Positions 11,159 through 22,900 of a DNA stretch of 64,000 nucleotides are shown here, one piece after another (position 1 is the stretch's first letter; the number at the start of each line of letters is the position of its first letter). Made by a program: the position numbers and the translations under genes. The DNA lies in assembly GCA_007449985.2 (NCBI GenBank), contig VIIQ02000218.1, positions 1 to 64,000 of the forward strand. Direction: 5' to 3'. Under the pieces are notes generated by a model that was not told the origin of the DNA, did no database searches, and was given only the letters and a program-made list of their open reading frames with translations. The stretch comes from Desmodesmus armatus (lineage: Eukaryota; Chlorophyta; Chlorophyceae; Sphaeropleales; Scenedesmaceae).

Positions 11159-13795
11159 ATGGCAAGAAAGGAGTCAGCACCATTCCTGCTACAGGATCTG
11201 CCTGACTGCTGCATGGAACTCATCTTGCTGAAGATGCAACAAAGTGACACCCCCGATGACCAATCCAGCCTGTTCAGCCTCTCCAGAGCACACAGCAGGC
11301 TGCACCAGGCAACTGCGGCAGCAATACGCAGCATCAAAGCAGATCTATCTGTACAGCAGCAGGTGGACGGTGTCATGCGGTACCTGGGCCAGCACAACAG
11401 TCACGTAAGCAGCATCACTCTTGTACAACATATACCGTTCACTCGGCAAGGGTCATGCACGTCCCTCGCTCCCTACCTGAAACAGCTGCCCCCCAACCTG
11501 CGGCTCAGCAGCTTGCGGATGGAAGGCTTGTTGGTGCAGCTCCGCCCCAGTCACCGGCCGATGGCTGATCATGATGACTTCCAGGGCGTGTTTGGTGCTG
11601 CTGAGCAGGCAGCAGGCATGAAGCAGCTGCGGCTGAAGGATTGCAAACTGGGCGATTGGCTATCAGATGTGGGTAATCGACTTGCAGCAGCACTTTTGCA
11701 GATGCTTCGGCTGGAGAAGCTCAGTATCAGCGACTGCCACCGCTTCACGCAGCTTCCCACTGTTGTGCTGCAGAAGCTGCAGCAGCTCACCTACCTGGAG
11801 CTTGAAAACATCAGGCTGCAGGGCCCTGGCTCGGCCAGCCCTGCCCTGCAGCCCCTGCAGGTGCTGACCCAGCTGGTTGACCTGCGGCTTGCAGATGCAG
11901 AAGCAAATGATAACAGGATCCTGATTACTGGCAGCATGCTGTCAGGCACACACCACCTCACATGCCTAATGTTGAGCCGCTGCAGCATCGAGCCAGGTGT
12001 GCTAGATGGCAAGACCCAGCTACAGCGCTTGCACCTATTCAAACGCAGCCTTGTTGGTGGTGTCTCAGGTGCAACAGCACACACTCGCACGGCACAGCTG
12101 CTGTCCCTGCTGCAGGGGCTGCAGCAGCTGCAGCACCTGCAAGTGTCCCACATGAACCTGGCGCAGGGTGTGCAGGGTGCTGGCCCTGCAAACCCTCCCG
12201 CAGCAGCAGCAGCTGCTGCAGTAGCCCTGTCAGCCCTGACAGCAAGCAGCAAGCTTCAGCACCTAGACATCAGCTGGTGCACACTGCCAGCAGGTGTGTG
12301 GCAGCATGTCTTCCAACCTGGCAGGCAGCGGCTGCACCTGCAACACCTGGACATCTCACATGTCGTGCAGCCATTTTACAGCCAAGCCGCTGTTCTTGTT
12401 GGCAGCCTCCTCACCAGCTGCTGCCCTGGGCTGCAGTTGCTGGACATCAGAGGCTTGCAGTACAGTGCAGAACAACTGGCCCCACTGCAGGGGCTTGGCG
12501 GGCTGCACACACTGTCTGTAGCAGTGGATGCGTCGACAGCACGGGAGGGTGTTCAGGAGGTGTGTCAGTTGACATGGCTGAGGCAGCTGAGGGTGAGCCT
12601 GCCACGCCTTGCAGATGTGGTGGGGCTGCAGGAGCTGACGCAGCTGGCACAGCTGCAGCAGCTGACAGCCCTGATCTTTGACGGCCCTTGGGCAGTCACT
12701 GGGTGCCAAGAGAAGATCATACTGACCAGCCAGGTGGGTGTGATGAGTTATCCGGCCCGACAAATCTTTCTTCTTTTCTTTTTGTTGTGGTGTTTACAGC
12801 TGAACGCTGCAGGATAGCCAAGGAAAGAAAACCTCTATTAATTCATCATTCATCTGCAGGCCTTGTCAGGGTTGCTTATACCACTCTGCCTGACCTGTCC
12901 GACCAGCGGCTTCGTAATGTGTCTGCGTATCGCTGACAACTTGTCAGGCTAGGCTAGGGAGCATTGGCCCAGCCCACCGGCTGTACCTATGAGTCATGAC
13001 ATGCCATGATTGGATTATGGCAGGACTGGCAGTAAGTTTGATTCTATCACTAGATTCACACTGCCCCCCTTGCTTGACGGTCCCAGCACGTTCAAGGGTT
13101 TAATGTTGCCTGCCTTTGCCACTCTAAGCGCGGCTCTGCCCTGACCGGTGCTACTGCTGCTGCGGCTACTGCTGTTGCTGCTTGCAGGCCCCTGATGATG
13201 AGCCTGTGTGGCTGCAGCTGCTGCGGCTGTAGCGTGCCAAGCTGTGTGGCGGCCACTGCATCCCTACAGGTCTACAGCATGCGGCTGTAGCACTGGCTGA
13301 GTGACAGGAATCGGCAATCATTTGATGGCATCCAAGGCGGCTGCATAGATCTATATATCTCTAGAGCCACTGCCTGGGGCTAGGGTACCAGTCAACAGCA
13401 CACGACTGGGCCGCAGTGCTGTAGGCTACACACCCGCCCTGCGTTGCATGTGTTTGCTGACACTGTCTTGTGAGAAGAGCACTGCATAGCTGACTGGATG
13501 TTGGCTTTGACTCTGATGGGTGGTCTGGTCGGTACTGGCAGTGTGCTGTGCTGTCATACTGCTGGTGTCAGAGTGATGAGGTGCTTGCATTGGCGAGTTG
13601 ACAGGGGGGCATTGGCGCATACATGTATGTACGTTGCGTGGGCTTGTGCAAGGCGGCATAAATTCATCGTCCAACCATGCACCCTGGGACCAGTAAGTCC
13701 TGCGGCAGCACTTTGTCTCCACCAACAAAACTTTTTAAGGCGAGCTGGCAGCATCATGATGTCGACCTGGGGATGCAAAACTTGGTGATGCAGGT
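10760..13795 (+). repeat. Segmental duplication, copy 1 (carries LRR gene A)
   Basis: This block matches 14,660-18,385 in the same orientation. It includes about 400 bp of 5' flank, the whole two-exon LRR gene and about 550 bp of 3' flank. In the 3' flank the phrases at about 13,470-13,570 (GAGCACTGCATAGCTGACTG, GATGGGTGGTCTGGT) recur at about 18,040-18,130. Boundaries were estimated by eye. Confidence 0.75.
11159..13232 (+). CDS. F-box-like leucine-rich-repeat protein, copy A (intact)
   Basis: Two exons, 11159-12733 and 13188-13232, joined in phase 0 (CAG|GTGGGT ... TTGCAG|GCC), give 539 residues. I chose the ATG in GCAGGATGGC because copies B and C start at the same place. Residues about 10-60 (DLPDCCMELILLKM and a following SLSRAHSRLHQ) resemble an F-box-like helical start. 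Residues about 100-520 are irregular LRRs of roughly 24-28 residues (LQQLTYLELENIRL, LQRLHLFKRSL, LQHLDISWCTL, GLHTLSVAVDAST). F-box/LRR proteins usually act as substrate adaptors of SCF ubiquitin ligases; that role is inference here. The terminal exon encodes only 14 residues (APDDEPVWLQLLRL) before TAG, whereas B and C run on for 17-19 more residues, so A has a shortened C-terminus. It is the only copy here that reads through. Confidence 0.8.
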
Positions 13796-13959
13796 CAATC
13801 GCCCATCATTGTGACAGCAGTACCCTACACAGCTGAAAGCTGGCCCAGCCTGGCAGGCTGCAAGAGCAATATAGCAGAGCAGATATGGGTGGCTTTCTCT
13901 GGCTGCTGATTGCTTCTCCCTCAATTTCGATCGACGTACTGCTAGTCGACCACTACGTA
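13233..13959. other. 3' flank of LRR gene A, no gene seen
   Basis: Most of this belongs to the segmental duplication shared with about 17,772-18,385. I see no coding sequence. Confidence 0.55.
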
Positions 13960-14445
13960 GTGCTACAACCATGTTACTGTTACTGTTACTGTTACTGTTA
14001 CATGGTTCAGGCTGAGCCTGAACACCCCGTAGGGAGCCAACGAGGCTCATGGGGTATCAGCATCATAGAACGCATCTGAATAGACATCGTAGAACTCATC
14101 TGAGAATGCACTGACGAACATATCGGAAGCATCAGGGGCCAACCCATCCTCATCAACACCCAAGAGGGTATCAGCTTCCTCAGCTGACAGCCCGTCTGCA
14201 AACAGGACCTCCAACGGGGGGTTGGTCCACCGGCGTTGGCCACACTCACGCAGGAAAGCACCAACACGACGGGCAGGCTGGTGCATGAAGGACCGCAGTT
14301 GGGCTGCAGACACATTGCATGGGAATTCCATCCAACCACCAAAGTCAGCAAAAAGAGCAGCATGCGAGCGCCTCAACACATCATAAGCTTCACATTCAGC
14401 AATCATGTGCATCTCATGTTACAATGAGTGCTACAGCCATGTTAC
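13960..14445 (-). mobile_element. 5'-truncated non-LTR (LINE-like) retrotransposon fragment
   Basis: The minus strand encodes about 121 residues (14412-14047) with the look of the C-terminal part of a reverse-transcriptase polyprotein: AECEAYDVLRRSHAALF, then LRSFMHQPARRVGAFLREC, then an acidic tail. Downstream on the same strand is a short tandem tail of about five CAGTAA units (about 13,974-14,000). The insertion is flanked by an 18-bp direct repeat, GTGCTACARCCATGTTAC, at 13960-13977 and 14428-14445 (17/18 identical), read as the target-site duplication. A 3' microsatellite tail, 5' truncation and a long target duplication together fit target-primed insertion. The element sits between the two LRR copies. 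Confidence 0.65.
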
Positions 14446-15156
14446 ATTGAATACATTAAGACAGTAGCACCGACGAAACTACTGAAACTCCAGCAACGAG
14501 AGGTTTTGAGAGTGACCGCGACCTGCCGACTGACAACTTCGTCTCTCAGTTTGCCCAGACGCCAACGAAGAGATCCGACGCTCCACGTCGCAGCAACCTA
14601 GTATCTACTTCTTGACTGTTTTCTAATGAACTGAAATAAGCCCATCAACGTAGCCACATCGCACACAGCTCTGCTGGCTGTGCACAGGTGGCACACTCGA
14701 CTGTGACAGGTGGCGACCTGTTCTGAGACCGGAGGGGCTTACACCACACGTAGGTGCGACAGAAAGTCTCTGACAAAGGTCGAAAGTATGATTCAGGCTC
14801 TTTTGTGCTGTTGATGCCCTGCCGCAGTGCCTCGGGGTGTGGCATGCCACTTTACCTGCTGCTGTGCATACGCACCTGCACAATGATCCATGCATGCTTA
14901 CCTGCACAGCTGGATGATGCTGTCTCCAATGTAGGCGCTTGCACCATGCCTTTGCCACAATGTGTGCTATCCAGCCAGGGATGACCACCCCTCTCACAAC
15001 TTCTGCTTTCCTGCTGCCTCATGCTGCTTTGCAACACCAGTTTAGCACGGTGCCGCAGCGGGCTTTACACCCTACTGAAGACGTCCTCAGCTGGCGCGTT
15101 CTTGGCGCTTTTGAGGAAGAAGCACCGGCCGTAGCAAACAGGCGTGCTAGGTAAGT

Positions 15157-15200
15157 CACTGCGGCACTGCGGCACTGCGGCACTGCGGCACTGCGGCACC
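15157..15200 (+). repeat. Short tandem repeat, unit CTGCGGCA
   Basis: About five perfect copies of an 8-bp unit lie in the sequence inserted upstream of LRR gene B relative to gene A. Confidence 0.85.
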
Positions 15201-15835
15201 CACCCCTAGGGGCTGTCATGATGCTATCTGCCCCAGGCATCCTTGCAAGGACGTACAATTGCACGTCACGTGCCTGAGGCACAAGGTTTTGGCTTGCTGG
15301 TAGCTTTGCAGCCAATGCGTGATGGGGGCTTAGTGCTGCACAGTGCACATGACGGTACACCAATTGATGAATTACACGCTAAGCTGTTCAACAGCGGTCA
15401 CTAGCAACACTCAGTGTTGGAAACATTTACAAAAATACAACCGCAGATGCACGACCGTCGGTCGGTCGGACCTGCCCGGTGTGTGGTAAAACCTCCACAC
15501 CCAACCCTACCGTGGTCGGACCACTGGCACAAAAAATCATGTGCTGCTGCTTTGTAAGTCGAGCCTCGGCTGGCAGCAGGAGGGACTGCTATCAGCATCG
15601 ATGCTGCTCAGCCCATCAGCCACTGGCTAGTAGCACGGTACACTGTACCTGGCAGGCGCTATCCAAGGCGTGCTTGACGCGCGCCCGGTGCTAGGCTACG
15701 TATACAATTTTTGTTTCATCTTTGCCTTCCGCACAGGCACGGTTGCATCTTTATTGCAAAGGCTGTGCAGTCTGAGGCGCCGGCAGTCCTTGGTCAAAGC
15801 TCAGGCACGATATGTCTGTGTCGCTGCATTACAGG

Positions 15836-17771
15836 ATGGCAAGCGAGGAGCCAACACCGTTCCCGCTGCCGGAGCTACCTGGTGATTTCCTGGATCAGTT
15901 TCTGATAGGTGTCCTGCAGTGTCTCGCAGCCGATGACCAACGCAGCGCCGCAAGGGCACACAGCAGGCTGCACCAGGCAGCTGCGGCAGTACGGCACAGC
16001 ATTACCGTAATGCTACCGTATGCGGCATACAACACCCAAAAACAGCAGTTGGATGATGTCATGAGGTACCTTGGCAAGCACGGCCGTCACGTTGACAGTG
16101 TCAACCTCAGTGGTGACAAGGCTTCCGTTGAGGAATACAGCTCAGGTGCCCACCCTAGGGGGCCTTGGGTCATCCAGCTGCCCCCCATCTGCAGCTTGGC
16201 AGCCTGAGCCTTTCATACTTTGGGCAGGATATGCTGCGGGCCGCTGCCACAGCTACAGGCCTCAGGAAGCTGCAGCTGAGCCAGTGTTTCCTGTTCATGG
16301 AGGCAGGTGCAGCTGCTGAGCGCCTGGAAGAGACACTGTCGGCACTGCCTGAACTTGAGCACCTCAGCTTATCCCGCCTCTGCCTGAGACCCGGATACCG
16401 TTCAGTGAAGTTGTCTACCACTGTTCTGCAGCAGCTGCAGCAGCTCACCTACCTTGAGCTTGACCACATCAGGCTGCAGGGACCTGACATGGCCGGCCCT
16501 GCGCTGCGGCCGCTTACGCGGCTTGTCGACCTGCGGCTTGCAGAGGTATAGCCAGATGAGGACATGGCAAGCATCACTGCTAGCATGCTGCCAGGCATAC
16601 ACAACCTCACATGCCTGATGTTGTCAAACTGCAGCATCGAGCCAGGTGTGCTAGACGGCAAGACCCAGCTGCAGCACCTGCACCTGAACAACTGCAAGCT
16701 GCGGGGTGGTGCAGCAGTGGGCGTGGCACAGCTGATGTCCCACCTACAAGCGATGCAGCAGCTGCAGCACTTGCAACTCAGTCAGATGATCTTGGCACTC
16801 AGCACAAGGCTTGAACCCCCTGTTGCAGCCTTCTCAGCCGTTACAGCAAGCAGCAGGCTGCAACACCTAGACATCAGCTTGTGCACGCTACCAGCAGGAG
16901 TATGGCAGCATGTTTTCCCTGCTGGCAGGCAACTGCCGCACCTGCAGCACCTTAACATCTGCAATGTCACGCAGTCATCTGACGGCTACCATACTATGCC
17001 TGGTTGGCGCCTGGCGGCACCAGCCCCTGACTGCAGCCTGCTCATCAACTGCTGTGACAGGCTGCAGTCCCTGGGCATACCAGGCTTGCAGTACAGCGCA
17101 GAATTGCTGGCCCCACTGCAGGGGCTGAGCGGGCTGCACACACTGTCCTTTTCAGTGGACGACCAAACAGCAGGGGAGGGTGTGCAAGCTGTGTGTCAGT
17201 TGACGGGGCTGGGGCAGCTGAAGGTCAATCTGCCGCGCCTGGCAGATGTGGGGGGGCTGTCGCAGCTGACACCGTTGACACGGCTGCAGCAGCTGACCGC
17301 TCTGACCTTTGACGGCCCTTGGGCGGTCAAGGTCCATGGGCACCCGGGGTGCCAACGACAGGTCACCTTGACCTGCGAGGTGGGTGTGATGACTCATCTG
17401 AGATGCCCGGCCTGACAATCGCATGGCTTGTCAGGGTGTTGCTGCTGATACCACTTTGCCTAGATGTCTGGCTAGCGGCTTCATTATGTGTGTGAAGCAT
17501 TCAATGACTGCTTCCCTGTTAGAGAGCTCGGGCCCTGCCCTGGGGCTACCATGAGTCTTGGCAGCACTGGCAAGTCACTTCGAAGTTCGAAAATCACTGT
17601 GACCGCAAACTACATTCACACTGATCAGTCAACCCCTGCCGTAACCGCTGCCAGCGATTCCGGTGTGGCATGCAGGCCCCTGGTGATGAGCCTGTGTGGC
17701 GCCAGCTGCTGCGGCTCCAGCTGGAACAACGCACTGAAGGTCCACAGCAGGCGGCGGTAGCAACTGAGTGA
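15836..17771 (+). pseudogene. F-box-like LRR protein, copy B (frameshift plus in-frame TAG)
   Basis: The layout matches copy A: start in ACAGGATGGC at 15836, exon 1 to 17379, terminal exon 17676-17771 (APGDEPVWRQLLRL and on to VATE, TGA). Two defects break it. One base appears to be missing from a C run at 16181-16186, after which reading resumes as PPHLQLGSLSLSYF. An in-frame TAG lies at 16549-16551, between LRLAEV and PDEDMASITASML. LRRs continue to IFDGPWAV-like sequence at the end of exon 1. The C-run loss could be consensus error. The TAG cannot be explained that way, so I call it a pseudogene with moderate confidence. A gene model starting at 16564 could still yield an LRR-only protein. 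Confidence 0.65.
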
Positions 17772-18718
17772 CAGCTGGTGGAAACTTTCCAGCCCCCTGC
17801 AGATGGCATCTGCAGGGGCCTTTGCAAATGGCTACAGTAGCCACTGCCAGCACACCACAGGTTGTACACAACCTCACCAAATACAAAGCTGTGACGACAG
17901 CGCTGTAAGACGGCAGCAGCAGAAGCAGACACAGAAGCAGCATGGCATGATCAGTCACCTGGAATGCACATAGGCCCACCAAGCTGGTAGCAAGGAGGAG
18001 GGACAGGCTCATGCTTGTGCAACAGTGTTGCTGACACACAAGAGCACTGCATAGCTGACTGAAAGATGCTTTGACTGTGATGGGTGGTCTGGTGGGTACT
18101 GGCAGTGTGTTGGCATCATCCTGGTGTCAGGGTGGTTAGGTGCTTGGGTCGTTGAGTTGACGAGTTGTCCTTGATGAAGACGTTGGCATTTCAATATACA
18201 ATGCGTGGGCTTGTGAAAGGCTGCATAAATTCATTGTCCGACCATGCACCCAGCGACCAGTCAGTATTGTGGCGGCAGTTTGCCCCTCCAAAACAAACTC
18301 ACGAAAGCAAAAGCTGGCTGCATCATCATGTCAAGTCAAACTTGAGGATGCAAACTCAGCCGATGCAGGTCAGTTTGTGACGCAGTTGCATCCATCTGCA
18401 ACACGACCCTGCTGGCTGCGCCCACCAGACACAATATGGATTAATCTTGTGAGCGTGTCATGCAGTTACACAACTGACACATTGCGGACTCAACATCTGA
18501 GAGCAACAGCAGTGGGGGTTCCTGGGATAGCTGTTGCAGCAACATATAATCAGCTATCACCTGGCTGGTGATGTAACACCAGCTTCAAGCTTGGCCTTGG
18601 CAAAGGACCCTTGAGGGCCCCACAGAGTGGGCAGTTTCATTTTATGCCTGGGAGCCACCACTTCCAAACCTGAGAGCATTGGCCGCATGTGACGCCCACA
18701 ACATTGGGTGTCATGGAA
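17772..18718. other. 3' flank of LRR gene B, no gene seen
   Basis: Up to about 18,385 this is duplicated sequence shared with the flank of gene A. The rest is unassigned and ends at the hAT target site. Confidence 0.5.
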
Positions 18719-18726
18719 CATATCAA
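18719..18726. repeat. Left target-site duplication of the hAT element
   Basis: CATATCAA, identical to 19396-19403. Confidence 0.85.
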
Positions 18727-19395
18727 TAGGGATGTTGGCGGCCGTAGGTTCTGGAGGCACCTACAGGCGTAGGCCGTAGGTCCTACCCCGTATACGTAGG
18801 GGCGTATGTTCCGTAGGTCGTAGGTGTAGGTTTGACAACATCTTCTCAAGCCGGGCAGCTATTGCAATTCTGAAAGTTGGTGATTGTTCTCCATGTTTAT
18901 GTTGATCATTCTAGTTGCTTATCTGACCCCGTGTGCAACTCCAAAAGCCTGCATTCTCAAGTGCAAGACACGTTCAGGCAAGGAGTGTGCCGGCGGCTCT
19001 TGCCTTCGCCAAAAGCAGCCAGATGAGTTGTGCTGTAGCAGGCAGCAGTCTCTTTCACATACACCCTCTGCGTTCCACACCATTACAAGCACTCTTGCGT
19101 GAAAAAAGCCTACTTGTCATGCGATCGATCACTCGGTCCTGATGGCTCACATCGCTAGCATACACTCGTCATGGTGCTAACGTATCATTACAATTACAAT
19201 AAGCCCGTTTTATCGTTTTGGAGCACTGTTGTTGCGTGCCTACGGCCCGTTGACCGTAGGTTCCGGCCCGTTGACCGTAGGAAGCTGCCGTAGGTGACCC
19301 TACGCTGCCTACAGGCCAGATCGTCACCTACGCTGTAGACTACGCTGTAGGAACCTACGCGTAGGCACCTACGGCCTACGCCACTCACATCCCTA
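18727..19395. mobile_element. Non-autonomous hAT-superfamily DNA transposon (669 bp)
   Basis: The element starts TAGGGATGT and ends ACATCCCTA, so the termini are inverted repeats matching the hAT end consensus (YARNG). It is flanked by an exact 8-bp duplication, CATATCAA, at 18719-18726 and 19396-19403; eight bases is the hAT target-site length. Both ends carry dense subterminal copies of a CCGTAGG/CCTACGG motif in both orientations (about 18,740-18,835 and 19,240-19,385), which resembles transposase-binding arrays. The internal about 400 bp has no transposase-like coding sequence, so it would need a transposase supplied elsewhere. Confidence 0.85.
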
Positions 19396-19403
19396 CATAT
19401 CAA
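19396..19403. repeat. Right target-site duplication of the hAT element
   Basis: CATATCAA, identical to 18719-18726. Confidence 0.85.
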
Positions 19404-19945
19404 CAACCCACACAAATCGGACCATTCTTCAGGTGCAGGAAATACAGGACCGACAGACAACCTCCAAGGAGGGAGGCAGCTCAAGAACAAACAGAAACAA
19501 CGACAACCGGTGATATGCAGGTCAACCACACGCAGTCGCACTTCCGGCCTGTTCATTGCCAGATGAGAGGAGGACGCAAGAAAGTGACAACTTGACAAGT
19601 CCCTGCCATCACGCCTGCAGCAGCTAGAGCTCAGGCAGCAGCAGCAGAGGCGCTGGCAGCTGGCAGGTGCCGGTGCAGCAGACTGCTGCAGGTGCTGGGG
19701 CAGGCTCAAAGATGCCATTCGACAGCACGCCCGCTGCAAGACTGCACGAAGAACACACTCAGCTGAGAACCTGACGTGCTGCTGACAGCTAGCGCCCGTG
19801 TCCCAGATCACCACACGACAGACTGCATCAAGTACAATATGGTACACAACAACACCAGCCCCCTCCCTCTGGCCCTGCAGCCTCTTGGGGTTGAGGGTTG
19901 AAGGGGGTAAACCCTAACCGTAGCCCAGCCTCAACCGTAAACTCC
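19404..19945. other. Downstream region of the histidinol-phosphatase gene
   Basis: Probably the 3' UTR and flank of the minus-strand gene that ends at 19946. I see no coding sequence. Confidence 0.45.
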
Positions 19946-22900
19946 TCAGCCCTTGTTCCACTGCAGCAGCTCCAGAGCCTGTTTGTGTGTGGCTGGGTCG
20001 CCAGCAGCCAGCACCTCCCCAGCTGCTGACTTGACCCCTGCTGATACATCATCCCACCGCAGAGGGGCACCAGACCAGTCCGTCACCACCCCACCAGCAC
20101 CCTGAGCAGTACAAACACACCAGCAGCAACAGCAGGAGCAGGAGGTGAGGAAAATGGTATCACTAGGGACTTACAGCACAACATGATGTTCATGCAGCGA
20201 TCGCCAGCAACGGGGAAACGCGACAGACAGCAGCACGAGTCTGTCCAGGTGACGTCCCAAGCACGCCACAGCACAGCACGCCACAGCACACCACAGACCC
20301 ATTCCAATCAATCCACACACACTTCCTGTTGCATGGGCTTTTACCCCCCCCCCCCCCCACACACACACACACACGCTGATCCCCCCCACCTGTATGAAGG
20401 GCACCAGTGCCATGTAGTCGTACAGCTTCAGGTCTCCCCTCCCCCACTCTTTACACACATCCCCTCAATTCCCACCCCTCCATCACCAAAACCAACCTGT
20501 ACAATGCACAAAAGCGCCATGAACCTTCATAGTGTCATGTCCCCCCCCTCTCAAACACCCCCCCCCCCACCCCACCCACCCACCCACCCACCCACCCACC
20601 CACCCACCCACCCACACACACCGCTTGTGCCAAGGCGTTCTATCCTTGTTGCTTGCACGTCCACCCTAGCTGCCTCCTCTCTTTCCATGCCTTACACCCA
20701 GGTGTCGCATGCATTGGTCAGACTGTCGATGTCCTTTTGCTACTCACTTGGTTGGAGAAGCTTGTGCGATTGCTGTCATTCAGCAGGTTCCCCTACCAGT
20801 CAAACTGCTACACCTCATCCTAAACCCTGCCGGCACCTACGGCCCTTACCATCGGCTGCGCCTACACGGACATCAAGACACATCAAGCCACACTAGGAGG
20901 ATGTCTGCATACTACCATGAGTGGGCCTCTGTGGAACTTACTGACTACCTCTGCTGCCGACTCCAACCTCTTCACTGTGCATGCAGGTAATTACTGGGAA
21001 GGCGAGATACATGCTGTACTGCTGGCATTGCAAATTGTTAGAGAGGGAAGTGGCCCCTCCATCAGTCTCAATTTCTATACACGACAGTCGTCAGTTCTGG
21101 TCAGCACTGATCGCTACTCTCCGGACCGGAGGACAGCCCCAGGGGTGTCGCGAGCTCCAGCACAACTACCAGGTGAACGCTTTCCTTTTTGTACACCTTA
21201 ACAAATGTTCATGCAGGGAAACGCCCTCGCTTGCCGTCATCGTTTGACCATCCTAGTAGGACTATGTTGGTTGGACTCATAGAACTTTGCATGCGGCGGC
21301 TATGTTGCTTTCATGTTGGCTACACATGTATTCTCCGTGCCTAACACACACACACACCCCTGTATGATGGGCACCAGCGCCATGTAGTCATAAGGCTACA
21401 GAAAACCAACCCCCTGTCAACACTACAAACCTGTAGGATGCCCTGAAGTGCCACATACTTTCAGGTTTGATATGCTGCTACCCAACACCTTGCCCAATAT
21501 ACCCCCCCCCTCCCCCTGGCCTACCGCCCACACCACACTCAAATTGCCCCCCACCCCCACCTGTATGATGAGCACCAGTACCATGTAGTCATACGGCTGT
21601 GCCCCCCCCCCCCCCTTTCTCAACAGACACACAACCCTTCCATCACCCCCCCCCCAACACACACACACTCCATGTGTCCACACCCACCTGTATGATGGGC
21701 ACCAGCGCCATGTAGTCGTAGGGCTTCAGGTCTGCCTCCACCACCAGGTCAACGTGACCAGCAGCCAGCAGACCATACGCGTAGCAGTCACAGCCGTACA
21801 GCGGGATGCGCACACGGTCACGCACACGGTTGAACGCCTGGGAGGTATGCATGGCAGCGGGGACAGGGGCGGGAGGGGCAGGAGAATGTAGCAGTCAGGG
21901 TGAATGCCAGGGTTAGGTCATAGTGGGGGATTGTCGGGGGGGGGGGGATGCGCACACGGTCACGCACGCGCTTGAATGCCTGGAGAGGCCATATGCCAGC
22001 AGGGACGACGGGGGGGGGGGGGGGGGGGGGCAGTCAGAGTCGATCTCAGGGCGAGGGCACAGTGCGAGCTTGTCAGGTGGGGGTGGGGGTGCGCAAATAG
22101 TTATGCGGTTGGACAACTGGGCTCTGACGCTAGCATTCCCTACCACCAACCTGCACAAGCACCCCTGGTGTGCATCCACATGCACCCTACTCCTTGCGCT
22201 CCTCTGCTGGAGGGGAGCAGAGAGTAGGGCGCAGTGGGACAGACATCAGGGGTGCTTGTGCAGGTTGGTGGTGGGTCACCAAGGAAGGCCCGCACGTCAA
22301 TAAGTTGGGGGGTCATACCCTCACCCATGCTGTGACTTGTAGAGCTTCATAAAATGGGGAGCAGCAAGGTAGGAAGCGCTGAGAGTTGGGGAATGTGTGT
22401 GCATATGTGGAAAGATGTCCCGCTTGAGTATAACTCCCGAGCCACGCAGAGTGCAAGGCTGGCAAGTCAAGTTGACAAGCGGGGTGGGTGCTGTTGCACA
22501 GGTATCTTTCCGCTTCCGGGGCACTGAACAGCCCCATAGCTGCAGACGCTGTGCTGGTTGGGTTGCAGTGCACATGTACCAACACTTACAACGCAGCACA
22601 TATGTTGCAGTACCCAGGTATCAACCATCACTTGTCCCACATCCAGGCAGCCACTCCTCCTGCCACACCTCCTACCCCCTAAACCCCAAACCCAACTACT
22701 GATCCTTCCGAACCCCTTCGACCCCTGCACCACACCCACCTCTTCAGTCGCCCCAGCAAACATGTGTGGTGTAGTCGCGTACATGTAAGCATTGCCGATG
22801 TCCCCGCATGCTCGCGTGGATATGGGGCGCCCGTTGAGGGTGCTGGGTGCCCCTGCCACCCCACCCATCGCTCCCGGTGATCGGCTGGTCGATGATGCCT

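Larger units (their letters stand above)
14660..18385 (+). repeat. Segmental duplication, copy 2 (carries LRR gene B)
   Basis: Direct-orientation match to 10,760-13,795. It is about 700 bp longer because of extra sequence between about 15,050 and 15,830, which includes a small 8-bp tandem repeat. Confidence 0.75.

Noticed and set aside
20560..20614. (CCCA)n as a telomeric repeat
   Set aside because: Green-algal telomere units are TTTAGGG or TTTTAGGG; this is a simple intronic tract.
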